64,000 bases of DNA from Phyllobacterium trifolii (GCF_014192095.1 NZ_JACHXN010000014.1:85231-149230), one strand, 5' to 3'. Counted from the stretch's first letter, positions 16,467 to 26,037 are shown. A program made the numbers and translations. The notes: generated by a model not told the origin, from the sequence alone.

Positions 16467-17533
16467 GACGTTCCTTTGGCCGCTGCGCCGAGCCGCTCGC
16501 CAGCATAACGCTCACCACGAATTGGCTGCCACCACCACTCATTGTCGAGATACCACTGCACAGTGCGCTCCAGGCCGGTCTCGAACGTTTCCGCAGGCGT
16601 CCATCCGAGTTCCCGCTCTATCTTGGAGGCATCTATGGCGTAACGGCGATCATGGCCCGGCCGGTCGGTGACGAAAGTGATCAGGTCGCGATAATGCCGG
16701 TTACCGCTCCGGGGACGTTTCTTGTCGAGAATATCACAGATCGTTTCGACGACGCTGAGATTGGTGCGTTCCGCCCGACCACCGATATTATAGCTTTCGC
16801 CGGGTTTGCCCTTGGTGACGACCAGTTCGAGTGCGCGGGCGTGATCTTCCACATACAGCCAGTCACGTATATTGGCACCGGCGCCGTAGACGGGCAGGGG
16901 CTTGCCATCGAGGGCATTGAGAATGACCAGAGGGATCAGTTTTTCCGGAAAATGGAAGGGACCGTAATTGTTCGAGCAATTCGACAGCACCACAGGCAGG
17001 CCATAGGTCTCATGCCAGGCCCGGACCAGATGATCCGAAGCAGCCTTGGAAGCGGAGTAAGGCGACGACGGCGCGTAAGGTGTTTCCTCGGTGAAGATAC
17101 CGCTGTCGAAAGGAAGGTCGCCGAACACTTCGTCAGTAGAAATATGATGGAATCTGAACGCGGATTTCGTCGGCTCCGAAAGCTCCCGCCAATAGGTCAG
17201 CGCCGCATTGAGCATACGGAACGTACCAACGATGTTTGTTTCGATAAAAGCGGCCGGGCCGTCGATAGAGCGATCGACGTGGCTCTCGGCTGCAAGATGC
17301 ATGATCGCATCGATCTTCTCCTTGCGGAGAAGGCCGAGGATCGTCACATCGTCGCAGATATCGGCCTTGGCGAAGCTGTAATTCGGATGGTTTTCAAGCT
17401 GGCGCAATGAAGCGAGATTGCCCGCATAGGTGAGCTTGTCAACATTGACGACATGGTTCTTCGGGTTGGCGGCAAGATGACGGCAGATCGCTGATCCAAT
17501 GAAGCCGGCGCCGCCAGTAACAAGTATCTTCAT
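16463..17533 (-). CDS. rfbB: dTDP-glucose 4,6-dehydratase
   Basis: 356 residues. GGAGFIGS near the start binds [14 protein letters not shown], with the Thr-Asp-Glu catalytic triad, and the YSASKAASD motif with the catalytic Tyr and Lys are intact. The [18 protein letters not shown] segment is diagnostic for the family. It converts dTDP-D-glucose to dTDP-4-keto-6-deoxy-D-glucose. It is placed between rfbC and rfbD on the minus strand, 15 bases after rfbC and overlapping rfbD by 4. Cytoplasmic; length is normal for the family. Confidence 0.97.
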   Translation of the reverse strand: MKILVTGGAGFIGSAICRHLAANPKNHVVNVDKLTYAGNLASLRQLENHPNYSFAKADICDDVTILGLLRKEKIDAIMHLAAESHVDRSIDGPAAFIETNIVGTFRMLNAALTYWRELSEPTKSAFRFHHISTDEVFGDLPFDSGIFTEETPYAPSSPYSASKAASDHLVRAWHETYGLPVVLSNCSNNYGPFHFPEKLIPLVILNALDGKPLPVYGAGANIRDWLYVEDHARALELVVTKGKPGESYNIGGRAERTNLSVVETICDILDKKRPRSGNRHYRDLITFVTDRPGHDRRYAIDASKIERELGWTPAETFETGLERTVQWYLDNEWWWQPIRGERYAGERLGAAAKGTS

Positions 17534-17548
17534 GAAATTGATTGCTCC

Positions 17549-18103
17549 TCAGGGAAAGATATCGGCACCATCGAGCAAGGGCGCCTTCCGGTCCTTGTCA
17601 GACAGCTGAATAGCAGCGGCCTCGAAGGGCCAATCAACACCTATGGAAGGATCATCGAAACGGATATTGCGATCGTGTTCGGGTGAATAGTAATCCGTCA
17701 CCTTATAGATGACCTCGGTGTTTTCCTCCAAGGTCACAAACCCGTGTGCGAAGCCTTTTGGAACAAGGATCTGGTTCCATTTCGTAGCGGACACCTCAAG
17801 TGCAAGCCATTTCCCGAAGGTCGGCGATGATCTCCGGATGTCGACAACGACATCGAGTATAGAGCCGCTCACGACGCGGACCAGTTTATCCTGCGCGCGT
17901 GGCGGCAATTGGTAGTGCAACCCGCGAAGAACACCCCTGGCAGCCGAAAGAGAGTGATTGTCCTGAACGAATTCAAGATCGATCCCTGCTTTGGCCAGAG
18001 CTTGCGCATTATAGGTTTCGGAGAAGAACCCCCTCTCATCGCCGAATTTGGGCGGCTTGATCTCGAACACCCCTGAGAGGGCGAGAGGGTTGACTTCAAT
18101 CAT
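17549..18103 (-). CDS. rfbC: dTDP-4-dehydrorhamnose 3,5-epimerase
   Basis: 184 residues, cupin fold. Recognised by [22 protein letters not shown], the His base in GVLRGLHYQ and the conserved [12 protein letters not shown]. It epimerises C3 and C5 of the dTDP-4-keto sugar. The frame is open to 18145, but the ATG at 18103 gives the normal family length. It overlaps the end of rfbA by 8 bases, a usual coupling. The longer form would add a Cys/Arg-rich lead unlike the family. Confidence 0.96.
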   Translation of the reverse strand: MIEVNPLALSGVFEIKPPKFGDERGFFSETYNAQALAKAGIDLEFVQDNHSLSAARGVLRGLHYQLPPRAQDKLVRVVSGSILDVVVDIRRSSPTFGKWLALEVSATKWNQILVPKGFAHGFVTLEENTEVIYKVTDYYSPEHDRNIRFDDPSIGVDWPFEAAAIQLSDKDRKAPLLDGADIFP

Positions 18104-18980
18104 CGTTTCCGACCTCCGCTGCACGGCGGCGCAAATACGCGGCATATTCGGTCTTGCCCATTTTGGCCGCTCTCTCCAAAACCTGCTCGGCGTTCAGCCA
18201 ACCCCACTCCAAGCCGATCTCTTCCGGGCAGGCAATCTTGATGCCTTGGCGGTGTTCGATGGTGCGCACGAACGAAGAGGCCTCATGCAGACTGTCGTGC
18301 GTCCCCGTATCGAGCCAGGCATAGCCGCGTCCCAATCGCTGGACCCGCAATTCGCCGCGCTCAAGATAGATATTGTTGACGCTGGTAATCTCCAGTTCGC
18401 CGCGATGGGAAGGCTTGATGGATCGCGCGATATCGACGACTTCGTTGTCATAGAAATACAGGCCGGTGACAGCCCAGCTCGATTTCGGCTTGATTGGCTT
18501 TTCTTCGATGGAAAGCACCTGCCCTGAGGCCTTGTCGAACTCGACGACGCCATAGCGTTGCGGGTTATCGACGTGATAGGCAAAAACTGTGCCGCCCTTT
18601 TCGCCGGTCGACGCCTGCTGGCAGAGGTTGGACAGACCATCGCCGAAATAGATATTGTCGCCAAGGATCATTGCAACGCTATCGTCTCCGATAAACTCCC
18701 GACCGATGATGAACGCCTCCGCGAGGCCATTCGGATTTGGTTGTTCCGCATAGGAAAAATTCACGCCGAAATCGCGGCCATCCCCCAAAAGCTTCTGGAA
18801 CAGCGGCAAATCATGCGGTGTTGAAATCACCAGGATGTCACGTATTCCCGCCAGCATTAGAACGCTCAGCGGATAATAGATCATCGGCTTGTCGTAGATG
18901 GGAAGCATTTGCTTCGAGACGGCGATGGTCAATGGATAGAGACGTGTACCGCTTCCACCTGCGAGTATTATTCCCTTCAT
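18096..18980 (-). CDS. rfbA: Glucose-1-phosphate thymidylyltransferase
   Basis: 294 residues, normal for RmlA. The start [18 protein letters not shown] contains the nucleotide-binding [41 protein letters not shown] and the EEKPIKPKS motif follow in the expected order. It makes dTDP-glucose from dTTP and glucose-1-phosphate, the first step toward dTDP-L-rhamnose. It is the first gene of the rfbA-C-B-D operon. A 229-base gap (18981-19209) separates it from the divergent glycosyltransferase genes and should hold both promoters. An AGAGG sequence lies a few bases before the ATG. Confidence 0.97.
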   Translation of the reverse strand: MKGIILAGGSGTRLYPLTIAVSKQMLPIYDKPMIYYPLSVLMLAGIRDILVISTPHDLPLFQKLLGDGRDFGVNFSYAEQPNPNGLAEAFIIGREFIGDDSVAMILGDNIYFGDGLSNLCQQASTGEKGGTVFAYHVDNPQRYGVVEFDKASGQVLSIEEKPIKPKSSWAVTGLYFYDNEVVDIARSIKPSHRGELEITSVNNIYLERGELRVQRLGRGYAWLDTGTHDSLHEASSFVRTIEHRQGIKIACPEEIGLEWGWLNAEQVLERAAKMGKTEYAAYLRRRAAEVGNDD

Positions 18981-19209
18981 TAGACCTCTTCCTTACATAA
19001 GACGCGTAAGAGAACGCGGAAAATAATGTACTGGACAAACAGAACCGATTTCAGCACAAGCGCGGAATGCGGTTCGCTCATCTATGTGGCAGACATTTCG
19101 CGGCAATGCCTGGACAAGTCAACCGCGCCGAGGGCTCAGTTCGTTTTGCTTCCAACAGATAACATTTTTTGTAGCGCGATCGCACCAGATAGCGAATCAT
19201 GGGTTTGAA

Positions 19210-20127
19210 ATGCAAATTGAACGCCAGCCAGAAGTCAGCGGCATTATCGTCACCTATAATCCTGACTTCAAAGGCCTGAAATCGTTACTCGATGCAATCG
19301 TTCCGCAACTCGGCTCGGTGATCATCGTCGACAACGGCTCGAAAGCCGATATCGGAACGTGGCTGCGTGAACAGGATGTCCATGTCGACCTTGTAACGCT
19401 CGGCGATAATCTGGGCATCGCCAAAGCGCAGAACGTCGGCATCGAACAGGCACGTGCGCATGGATCGGGATTTGTGCTGCTCCTTGATCAGGATAGTCTC
19501 CCCGCGCCCGACATGGTGGCGACGCTGCTGGCGGCTGCAAAAGCGCAGATGTCCGAGGGCGTGAATCTCGGATGTGTTGGCCCGCGATATCAAGACACCC
19601 GCCAGAACAACCCGCCGCCTTTTATCCGGACAAATGGCTTCCGGCTGGAGCGGCAGGCCTGCGTGACACCCGATGCTGTTGTGGATGTCGACTATCTGAT
19701 CGCATCTGGCTGTCTCATCCCGATGTCAACGCTCGATGACGTTGGTGGTATGCGGGAGGAATTGTTCATCGACTATGTGGATATCGAGTGGGGTCTGCGG
19801 GCGCAGCAGAAGGGTTATCGCTCCTTCGGGGTTTGCGCGGCGCTCATGAAGCATGACCTTGGCGATGAACCGATCTTGTTTCTCGGCAGGCAAATCCCCG
19901 TTCATAGTCCGTTGAGGCACTATTACCATTTCAGAAATGCGATTTGGCTCTACCGTCAGCCGTGGTTGCGGTTCAACTGGAAGGTCGTGGACGGGTCCCG
20001 CCTGCTGCGAAAGTATATATTCTACAGCCTTATAACCGTGCCCCGGCTTCAGCATGCCAAAATGATGACAATCGGTATCTTTCACGGCCTTTTTGGCAAG
20101 ATGGGAAAGAGGACCGGCAATGGCTGA
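19210..20127 (+). CDS. Glycosyltransferase family 2, rhamnosyltransferase-like
   Basis: 305 residues from the ATG at 19210. The frame is open from 19084, but the upstream residues look non-coding. GT-A fold marks are SGIIVTYNPD at the N-terminus, IIVDNGS, and LLLDQDS as the DxD metal/nucleotide motif. Further on, the IASGCLIPM and FIDYVDIEWGLR segments are typical of rhamnosyltransferases of the RfbF/WbbL type. It likely transfers a sugar, plausibly L-rhamnose given the neighbouring rfb genes, onto a lipid-linked or polymer acceptor at the cytoplasmic face. It overlaps the next glycosyltransferase gene by 8 bases. The acceptor is unknown. Confidence 0.88.
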   Translation: MQIERQPEVSGIIVTYNPDFKGLKSLLDAIVPQLGSVIIVDNGSKADIGTWLREQDVHVDLVTLGDNLGIAKAQNVGIEQARAHGSGFVLLLDQDSLPAPDMVATLLAAAKAQMSEGVNLGCVGPRYQDTRQNNPPPFIRTNGFRLERQACVTPDAVVDVDYLIASGCLIPMSTLDDVGGMREELFIDYVDIEWGLRAQQKGYRSFGVCAALMKHDLGDEPILFLGRQIPVHSPLRHYYHFRNAIWLYRQPWLRFNWKVVDGSRLLRKYIFYSLITVPRLQHAKMMTIGIFHGLFGKMGKRTGNG

Positions 20128-20929
20128 ACCGCAGGATATCGAGCTCACGGTCTGTATCGTCATCTTCAAACCCGACCGACCGACTGTCCTCAGGACGTTG
20201 CAAAGCTTGCGGAATGCGCTTGGTAGCCTGCCGCCATTGCAAGTGAAACTCACCATCGTCGATAATTCGCCCGGGCCTTCCGACCATGCCTGGCTCGTTG
20301 CCGCGTGTGGCGATCTGCCTTGCGAAATCATTTCAGGCCAGGGCAATGTAGGCTTCGGTCGAGCCAATAATCTGGTATTGGGCCATACGGGCAAATATCA
20401 TCTGGTGCTCAATCCGGATGTCGAGATGGAGCAGGACGCGATCAAACAGGCACTGTCATTCATGCGTGACAACGCGGAATGTGGCCTACTTACCCCGCAG
20501 GCATTCAATCCCGATGGCAGCAAACAATACCTGTGCAAACGATATCCCACGCTGTTCGATCTTCTGCTGCGCGGGTTTGCGCCGAGCTGGCTCAAATCCT
20601 GGTTTCACAAGCGCCTCGACAGGTATGAGATGCATGATCAGCCGGCCAATTCCATCGCATGGGATCCGCCAATCGTCAGCGGCTGCTTCATGTTTTTCCG
20701 GGGCGACGTCTACACGAAGTTGAAGGGGTTCGATCCGCGTTACTTGCTGTATTTCGAAGACTTCGACGTCTCGCTCCGCACAGCGGAAATTGCGCGCATC
20801 GCCTATGTTCCAACAGTCAGGATCGTCCACGAAGGTGGACGCGCGGCTGACAAAGGTCTTTGGCATATTTGGCAATTTGTACGCTCAGCCGGGATTTTCT
20901 TCACGCAGCATACGATGAAAGTGTTCTGA
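20120..20929 (+). CDS. Glycosyltransferase family 2, WbbL-like
   Basis: 269 residues from the ATG at 20120, which has AAAGAGGA upstream and overlaps the end of the preceding gene by 8 bases. Marks are VCIVIFKPDR, LTIVDNSPG, GFGRANNLVL and HLVLNPDVEME with the DxD-like NPDV. The SGCFMFFRGDVYTKLKGFD and LYFEDFDVSLR segments are typical of dTDP-rhamnosyltransferases (WbbL) and relatives. It likely adds the next sugar after its neighbour. It is convergent with the phosphohexomutase gene, with only 2 bases between the stops. Substrate assignment is inferred from context. Confidence 0.87.
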   Translation: MAEPQDIELTVCIVIFKPDRPTVLRTLQSLRNALGSLPPLQVKLTIVDNSPGPSDHAWLVAACGDLPCEIISGQGNVGFGRANNLVLGHTGKYHLVLNPDVEMEQDAIKQALSFMRDNAECGLLTPQAFNPDGSKQYLCKRYPTLFDLLLRGFAPSWLKSWFHKRLDRYEMHDQPANSIAWDPPIVSGCFMFFRGDVYTKLKGFDPRYLLYFEDFDVSLRTAEIARIAYVPTVRIVHEGGRAADKGLWHIWQFVRSAGIFFTQHTMKVF

Positions 20930-20931
20930 CC

Positions 20932-22347
20932 CTAGCCCGAAACCAGTGTCTCCCGCGCCCGTTTCAAGCCCCACTGCAAAAGCTCCTCGGCCCGCTCGTC
21001 CGTTGCCGCTTCCGCATAGCAGCGCAACTCGGGTGCGTTGCCTGAGGCGCGATAGTGGACCACCTCGCCGGTCACAAGCACAATACGAACACCGTCGATA
21101 GTATCGTTTTCCTTGATCGTTCCGAGCTCCGCAAAAAAACTTTCCCGGTAGTTACCGTCACCCAGATTTTGCAGGAAAGGTCCGCTCTGGCTCGCATCGA
21201 CATGTTCGAGGCGGCCGCTGCGTGTAAATCGCGCTGGCAAACTGTCGAGCAGCTTCGACAGTGCAACACCTTCTTTTGCAGCCGCGCCCAAGACAGCAAG
21301 CATGGGAAGCATCGCGTCGCGCGTCGGTAAGGCGTCGAGACGTCCGCCATCCGCGGTGACTTGCGAACCCAGCAGAACACCGCCATTGGCCTCGAAACCG
21401 ACGACGCGCTGGTAGCCGTCCTTGCCGGCCTGTTCCATGCCCTCAATGACATATGGCGAGCCGACGCGTGTGCGATAAACCTTTGAAAACAGGCTGCTAA
21501 GTTCGATCGCCGTATTCGAGGTCACAGGGGTGACGACCGCATCCGCATGCAGAAAGTGCGCGGTCAGAAGCCCGACGCTATCTCCGCGCAAAAACGCGCC
21601 TTGCTCGTCGGCGATGAGTGGGCGGTCGGCATCGCCGTCCGTGGAAACCAGGGCGTCAAGCTTGTACTTTTTGGCAGCTGCATGGGCAAATTCAACGTCT
21701 TCCGGCCGCAACGCTTCGGTATCGACTGGCACGAAGACCTCTGAACGGGCGAGCGCAACCGCGTCCGCGCCGTAGTCTTGCAAGATGGTCACCATCAAAT
21801 CGCGCGCGACCGAGCTATGCTGATAGACGCCTATCCGTAGTCCAGCCAAGGATTTCGGTGCGAGAAGAGAAGCGCAGCGCCTGATGTAGTTTTCCAGCGC
21901 TTCCGATGCGACCGGCAAAGGTTCAGGCGAGGATATGAGCGCGGCCGTTTCCATGTCGAGCGCGGCAAGAATGCCGGCCTCGTCGGCCTTGTCGATTTCA
22001 CCATCGGGTCGATAGAACTTCAGCCCGTTGCGATCTGCCGGAATGTGGCTGCCTGTCACCATGATGGCCGGCACCTTCAGGCTCATCGCGCGGAAGGCAA
22101 GCGCCGGCGTCGGTACCGGGCCGCAGTTTTCGACGGCCACGCCAAATTCCTGCGCCGCGGAAATGCAGGCAGCGGCGATCTGCGGGCTGCTTGATCGCAG
22201 ATCATATCCGACGAGCATAACGGCAGGAGCTGCGTGAGCGCTTTGCATATGTTTGAGAAACGCCAGCGTATAGGCGCGGCAAACCTGATCCGGCAGTTCT
22301 GTTACCAGGCCGCGAAGCCCGCTTGTTCCAAACTTCAAACTTGTCAT
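20932..22347 (-). CDS. Phosphohexomutase (phosphomannomutase/phosphoglucomutase family)
   Basis: 471 residues, normal for the alpha-D-phosphohexomutase superfamily. The N-terminal FGTSGLRG phosphate-binding start, the catalytic phosphoserine loop VTGSHIP (Ser100), the metal loop STDGDADRP and the sugar loop GFEANGGVLLG are all present. The C-terminal RASGNAPELR phosphate-contact motif is also intact. It interconverts hexose 6- and 1-phosphates. Whether it prefers mannose or glucose cannot be settled from the sequence. Next to rfbA it could supply glucose-1-phosphate for dTDP-rhamnose, or mannose-1-phosphate for GDP-sugars. Confidence 0.9.
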   Translation of the reverse strand: MTSLKFGTSGLRGLVTELPDQVCRAYTLAFLKHMQSAHAAPAVMLVGYDLRSSSPQIAAACISAAQEFGVAVENCGPVPTPALAFRAMSLKVPAIMVTGSHIPADRNGLKFYRPDGEIDKADEAGILAALDMETAALISSPEPLPVASEALENYIRRCASLLAPKSLAGLRIGVYQHSSVARDLMVTILQDYGADAVALARSEVFVPVDTEALRPEDVEFAHAAAKKYKLDALVSTDGDADRPLIADEQGAFLRGDSVGLLTAHFLHADAVVTPVTSNTAIELSSLFSKVYRTRVGSPYVIEGMEQAGKDGYQRVVGFEANGGVLLGSQVTADGGRLDALPTRDAMLPMLAVLGAAAKEGVALSKLLDSLPARFTRSGRLEHVDASQSGPFLQNLGDGNYRESFFAELGTIKENDTIDGVRIVLVTGEVVHYRASGNAPELRCYAEAATDERAEELLQWGLKRARETLVSG

Positions 22348-22543
22348 GGGAATATCATCGTTGTTGAGATCCGGGACACCACTGCTGAGCGCAAACGTCG
22401 GCGTTGGGCTTTATCGCTCGTGTAACGCTTTTCACCGGGCATGACAACGCGGGTGTGCAGATGTTCCGGGAGCGATAAATGCGCGACATCCGCTGGAGCG
22501 GACCGAAGCGCCAAAATCGTTTGCGAGAAATGATTAATTTTGC

Positions 22544-22617
22544 TGGCTGGGGAACCTGGATTCGAACCAGGACTAACGGAGTCAGAGTCCGTGGGTCTAC
22601 CGTTAACCTATTCCCCA
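22544..22617 (-). tRNA. tRNA-Gln (anticodon CTG)
   Basis: On the minus strand the 74-base sequence begins TGGGGAA and ends TTCCCCA-G-CCA, so the acceptor stem is perfect and CCA is encoded. The anticodon arm ACGGA-CTCTGAC-TCCGT gives the anticodon CTG, reading CAG (Gln). The T-arm CCTGG-TTCGAAT-CCAGG is intact. The approximately 200-base stretch between it and the phosphohexomutase start contains nothing else that I recognise. Confidence 0.96.
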
Positions 22618-22715
22618 AAAAAATGCTGGCAGCATTGGCCGGTGCGGGTCGTCATATAGTTGAATTCCACCGATATGCAAACCCCTGATCTCAAGTTTTT
22701 TGGCAACCCGTATGC

Positions 22716-23471
22716 CTATCTCAATAATGATCTTGCGGTTGGCGAGAGGCGCGCGATGGTCGGCGGTGCTATCAGATGGGTTGCAAACCGCTGTTGCACT
22801 GCCCGCCATGCCGGATTGTCATCGAGCAAATCTCTGTATGCCGATTGGTCATCGGCTGAATCGAAACGTGAGAAAGCCACGACGACATTCTCACCGAGGC
22901 GCACGGGCAAGCGTGTGAAGGTGTTCGGGCTGTGTTCGGAAGAGAAGGTTGCAATAGCGTGGTTGCCCGCGGCGCGCAGAATGGGAGAAAGGACATCGTC
23001 GTAGAAGGCGATAAAGCCCTCGGCCGACGTTTTTAGCTTATACGTAGCAGCTTCTATGATTGCAGGCGAGGTTTCTCCTGAAGTACGTCCAGGACGTTCG
23101 TGTGGAAGGGCAAAACCGCCGTCGCGGCCGAGGGGGCACAGCAGAAGAACGTCGTCCGAGTCGATCATGGTATCGTTGGCCGCGTTGCGATGCGCGGCCC
23201 AGATGGGACCGTCATAGAAGGCAGTCAGCGCCTGGTGGCGAGCCTGCATGTCACCGAAACCGCGTAGCCAGACAAAGGCGTCGGGATCATCGATATCGCG
23301 AAACTGGCCGATGATCTTCATGCCGCATAATTCCTGACTTTCCAGAAAATGCGTATCGAAGAGCGAAATCAAATCGTCGCGCCGTCCCAGATGCAATGTA
23401 TAGCGGCGCAGTTCCACAATTGGACTATGGAGTTCACTGTCGAGTTTTTGCGCAAGTTTGGCGGTAGCCAT
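22716..23471 (-). CDS. NIPSNAP family protein
   Basis: 251 residues with two ferredoxin-like NIPSNAP repeats. The first starts VELRRYTLHLGRRDDLISLFDTHF and the second IIEAATYKLK. The phrase AFVWLRGFGDMQARHQALTAFYDGPIW is typical. GGGAGGA 8 bases before the ATG at 23471 sets the start; a frame extension to 23492 lacks one. NIPSNAP proteins are small dimeric alpha/beta-barrel proteins of unclear biochemical role. It is divergent from a TetR regulator gene, and the shared 96-base gap has two operator-like palindromes. Repression by that regulator is likely; the inducer is unknown. Confidence 0.88.
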   Translation of the reverse strand: MATAKLAQKLDSELHSPIVELRRYTLHLGRRDDLISLFDTHFLESQELCGMKIIGQFRDIDDPDAFVWLRGFGDMQARHQALTAFYDGPIWAAHRNAANDTMIDSDDVLLLCPLGRDGGFALPHERPGRTSGETSPAIIEAATYKLKTSAEGFIAFYDDVLSPILRAAGNHAIATFSSEHSPNTFTRLPVRLGENVVVAFSRFDSADDQSAYRDLLDDNPAWRAVQQRFATHLIAPPTIARLSPTARSLLR

Positions 23472-23490
23472 GAAATGTTCCTCCCAAAAC

Positions 23491-23531
23491 AAACAGGTTG
23501 TCCTGTTTTAATAAAACCGGTTGTCCTGTTT
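23491..23531. promoter_or_regulatory. Double palindromic operator between NIPSNAP and TetR genes
   Basis: AAACAGG-TTGT-CCTGTTT at 23491-23508 is a perfect 7-bp inverted repeat. AAACCGG-TTGT-CCTGTTT at 23514-23531 is the same with one mismatch. The two starts are 23 bases apart, about two helical turns. Position and symmetry fit binding of two TetR-type dimers that would control both divergent genes. Confidence 0.75.
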
Positions 23532-23567
23532 TGTCAATTTGTTATTTTAAGTTTTGAAAGGCGCATC

Positions 23568-24176
23568 ATGACGCAAGACACAATTGAACGGCCCAGACGC
23601 ATCAACAATCCGCAGGCAATGCGTACACGCATTCTCGACGTTGCTGCCGATCTCTTCCAGCGAAACGGTTATAACGCGACCAGCGTCCATGATGTGGTGC
23701 GGGGCGCAGCGACGACCGGTGGCGCGCTACATCATCATTTCGCGACGAAAAAGACCCTCGGCCTCGCTGTCATTGCCGAACGTGTGGCGAAGGAAGTGGA
23801 CGAGACCGCGATCCAGCCCATCATGACCGCCACCTCCGCCGCTGCTGGCATTCGTGCGGTTTTTACTGGCGTGGCCGATACGCTGGAGCGCAACCGCGCG
23901 GTATCTGGCTGCCCGTTGAACAATCTGGCGCTGGAATTATCGCTGGCGGATACGGATTTTCGCGAAGCGGTCAATACTGTCTTCGACCGCTGGCGCTCGG
24001 CCCTCTCACTCAGATTGCGAGCCGACAGGCCGGATCTCGACGCATCGCGGGCACATGATCTCGCGACATTGGTGGTCGCGAGTTATTCCGGGGCCATGGC
24101 GATGGCCAAGGCGAGCCAGAGCGCCGAGCCGCTGCGAGCATGCGCCAAGCAGCTGGAAACCCTCTTGGGTTCATAA
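23568..24176 (+). CDS. TetR/AcrR family transcriptional regulator
   Basis: 202 residues from the ATG at 23568. An N-terminal TetR HTH (ILDVAADLFQRNGYNATSVHDVVRGAATTGGALHHHFATKKTLGLAVI) is followed by an all-helical ligand domain that includes SGCPLNNLALELS, a stretch common in the subgroup near QacR/YxaF-like proteins. The open frame extends up to 23349, but that part runs through the operator region and the neighbour's start. It is divergent from the NIPSNAP gene with a double operator between them, so autoregulation is likely. The ligand is not predictable from the sequence. Confidence 0.92.
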   Translation: MTQDTIERPRRINNPQAMRTRILDVAADLFQRNGYNATSVHDVVRGAATTGGALHHHFATKKTLGLAVIAERVAKEVDETAIQPIMTATSAAAGIRAVFTGVADTLERNRAVSGCPLNNLALELSLADTDFREAVNTVFDRWRSALSLRLRADRPDLDASRAHDLATLVVASYSGAMAMAKASQSAEPLRACAKQLETLLGS

Positions 24177-24266
24177 AAGTTTTTCGATTTTAGTGCTTTT
24201 CGGCTGGATTGGCTGCGGAAAATAGCCCAAAGCAATCGAAAAACATCTCGATCCAGGAAACGGCCC

Positions 24267-25217
24267 ATGACCACCGCTCCGGCGCGCTTTTTTAGCGCGT
24301 CCATATCCTCGGCAGCACGCAGCGGCGTCCTGCTTATGCTCCTCGGTATGTTGATGTTCTCGCTCAACGACGTCATGGGCAAATGGCTCGTATCGACCTA
24401 TTCCGTTGGCCAGGTGGTTTTCATCCGCAGCATCGCAGCACTCATCGTGCTTGCGCCATTTCTTTGGTTCAACGGACCGGCAAAGATCGTGCAGGTCGAT
24501 CGACCCTGGCTGCAGGTGGCACGCGTTATTCTTTCCACGGCAGAAGTCTTCGCCTTCTATTTCGCCGTTGTTTATCTGCCGCTCGCCGATGTCATGACCT
24601 ATTGGCTGGCCGCGCCGATCTATGTGGCGGCCATCTCCCCTTTCGTATTGAAGGAACCTGTGGGCTGGAGACGCTGGACCGCCATCATCGTCGGCTTTGT
24701 CGGCGTGGTGATTGCACTCGAGCCCTCGTCGCAAGCGCTGACCCCGCAGGCGATCATCTCCATTCTTGGCAGCATGTTCTTTGCATTCATGCTGCTGCTT
24801 GGACGTTCGCTTCGCGGCACCCCCGATACAACGCTGGTCTTCTGGCAGATCGTCGGCGCCGGACTTGCGGGTCTGGTCGCTGTCAGCTTCGCGTGGACGC
24901 CGGTTAGCCTGCGCGACCTCGTTCTGCTGGCATTGCTTGGCGTTGTCGCCATGCTCGCGCACGTACTGGTAAACCGGGCGCTGAAGGTTGCCGATGCTGC
25001 GACCGTCGCGCCACTGCAATACACGATGCTTTTCTGGGCGATCGTCTTCGGCTGGCTGGTATTCGGAGATGTGCCGCGCATATCGATGCTCGTCGGATCA
25101 GGCTTCATCATCGCGTCGGGACTGTTCATCTTCTTCGGGGAACAGCAGTTGAAGCGCCAGGGCAGGATCAAGGCGCCTGTCGAGACCGTAGTCACGGGGT
25201 CGGGTGAAGCGCCTTGA
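24267..25217 (+). CDS. EamA/DMT-family drug/metabolite transporter
   Basis: 316 residues with about ten hydrophobic helices in two EamA repeats. The first starts GVLLMLLGMLMFSLNDVMGKWLVSTY, and the second at about 165 with IISILGSMFFAFMLLLGRSLRG. The usual short conserved ends (PLQYTMLFWAIVFGWLVFGDVP, then GSGFIIASGLFIF) are present. The C-terminus is a short charged tail. An inner-membrane exporter or permease of small metabolites; substrate unknown. AGGAAA lies upstream of the ATG. It is 90 bases after the TetR gene on the same strand, so co-regulation is possible but unproven. Confidence 0.9.
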   Translation: MTTAPARFFSASISSAARSGVLLMLLGMLMFSLNDVMGKWLVSTYSVGQVVFIRSIAALIVLAPFLWFNGPAKIVQVDRPWLQVARVILSTAEVFAFYFAVVYLPLADVMTYWLAAPIYVAAISPFVLKEPVGWRRWTAIIVGFVGVVIALEPSSQALTPQAIISILGSMFFAFMLLLGRSLRGTPDTTLVFWQIVGAGLAGLVAVSFAWTPVSLRDLVLLALLGVVAMLAHVLVNRALKVADAATVAPLQYTMLFWAIVFGWLVFGDVPRISMLVGSGFIIASGLFIFFGEQQLKRQGRIKAPVETVVTGSGEAP

Positions 25218-25226
25218 TACAGTGGG

Positions 25227-25700
25227 TCAAGCGTTGACGCCCGTGTTTTCCAGGGATCTGCCCAATGCATCCAGGAGTTCTTCCATGCCTTGCATGCGCA
25301 CGGACGGGTCGTCGAAGCCGTCGAGATAGGCACCTTGTTCGGTCAGCACCAGCCTCGTGCCGTGGCCCTCGGGGCGAAGCTCGATCGTCGCAAGTGACAC
25401 CGAGATGCGTTTGTCGTCGAGGTGCATGTCATAGGTGTATATAATGCGCTCATCCGGCACGATGTCCTGGTAGACGGCTACGAAGGTGTGCACCGGCCCG
25501 CCCTTCGGACCACCGCTGCTGATCTCCCGCCCGCCAACACGGAAATCCATTTCATATTTGCCCTGGCCCCATTCGTCGGGGCCGCCAAACCATTTGGCCT
25601 TTGCCTGCTTGTCGCTGAGCGCAAAAAATACGCGCGCTGGAGAGGCCGAATAGCTGCGTTCGAGGACGAAGGTGTCGTGTGTCACGGATCGTTTTGTCAT
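25227..25700 (-). CDS. SRPBCC (AHSA1-like) domain protein
   Basis: 157 residues from the ATG at 25700, which has AAAGGAT upstream. The START/Bet v1-like fold is recognised from FVLERSYSASPARVFFALSDKQAKAKWFGGPD, then EMDFRVGGREISSGGPKGG and the terminal helix GMEELLDALGRSLE. Proteins of this type bind hydrophobic ligands or act as Aha1-like factors. The gene begins only 4 bases after the ArsR-type regulator gene on the same strand, a pairing seen very often in proteobacteria. The frame continues upstream inside the regulator gene but is a shadow there. Confidence 0.9.
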   Translation of the reverse strand: MTKRSVTHDTFVLERSYSASPARVFFALSDKQAKAKWFGGPDEWGQGKYEMDFRVGGREISSGGPKGGPVHTFVAVYQDIVPDERIIYTYDMHLDDKRISVSLATIELRPEGHGTRLVLTEQGAYLDGFDDPSVRMQGMEELLDALGRSLENTGVNA

Positions 25701-25704
25701 TGAT

Positions 25705-26037
25705 CTATCCTTTTTCCTGATCAGCGAGAAAATCACCCAGTCTGTCGAGGCGATGTTCCCAGGTCTTGCGCCGTTCCAGCATCCACTCTTCCGCGGTTTG
25801 CAGAGCTGCCCATTCGATATGGCAGGTGCGAACGCGCCCGATCTTTTCCGAGCGGATAAGTCCGCTCGCTTCCAGCACCTGCAAATGCTGAACCACCGCT
25901 GGCAGTGACATGGCAAACGGTTTGGCGAGTTCGCTGACCGAGGCGGGTCCGCGGCTCAACCGTTCAACCATGATGCGGCGTGAGGGATCCGCCAGCGCCT
26001 GGAACATGAGATCGAGTGGTGCTTGTTGGTTAAGCAT
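25705..26037 (-). CDS. ArsR-family winged-helix regulator
   Basis: 110 residues. The HTH reads FQALADPSRRIMVERLSRGPASVSELAKPFAMSLPAVVQHLQVLEASGLIRSEKIGRVRTCHI. The typical ArsR metal site ELCVC is replaced by ELAKPFAM, so it is not a thiol metal sensor. It belongs to the subgroup paired with SRPBCC/AHSA1 proteins. It likely represses its own two-gene operon. It has normal length. The C-terminal helix with ERRKTWEHRLDRLGDFLADQ is also typical of this subgroup. Confidence 0.92.
   Translation of the reverse strand: MLNQQAPLDLMFQALADPSRRIMVERLSRGPASVSELAKPFAMSLPAVVQHLQVLEASGLIRSEKIGRVRTCHIEWAALQTAEEWMLERRKTWEHRLDRLGDFLADQEKG

Noticed and set aside
22544..22617. tRNA-Gln as an integration site for the accessory region to its left
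   Set aside because: No integrase nearby and no direct repeat of the tRNA 3' end seen in 1-22543.
24171..25019. 282-residue minus-strand frame over the DMT transporter
   Set aside because: Composition is Asp/Arg/His-rich as expected for antisense of a membrane protein; no domain.
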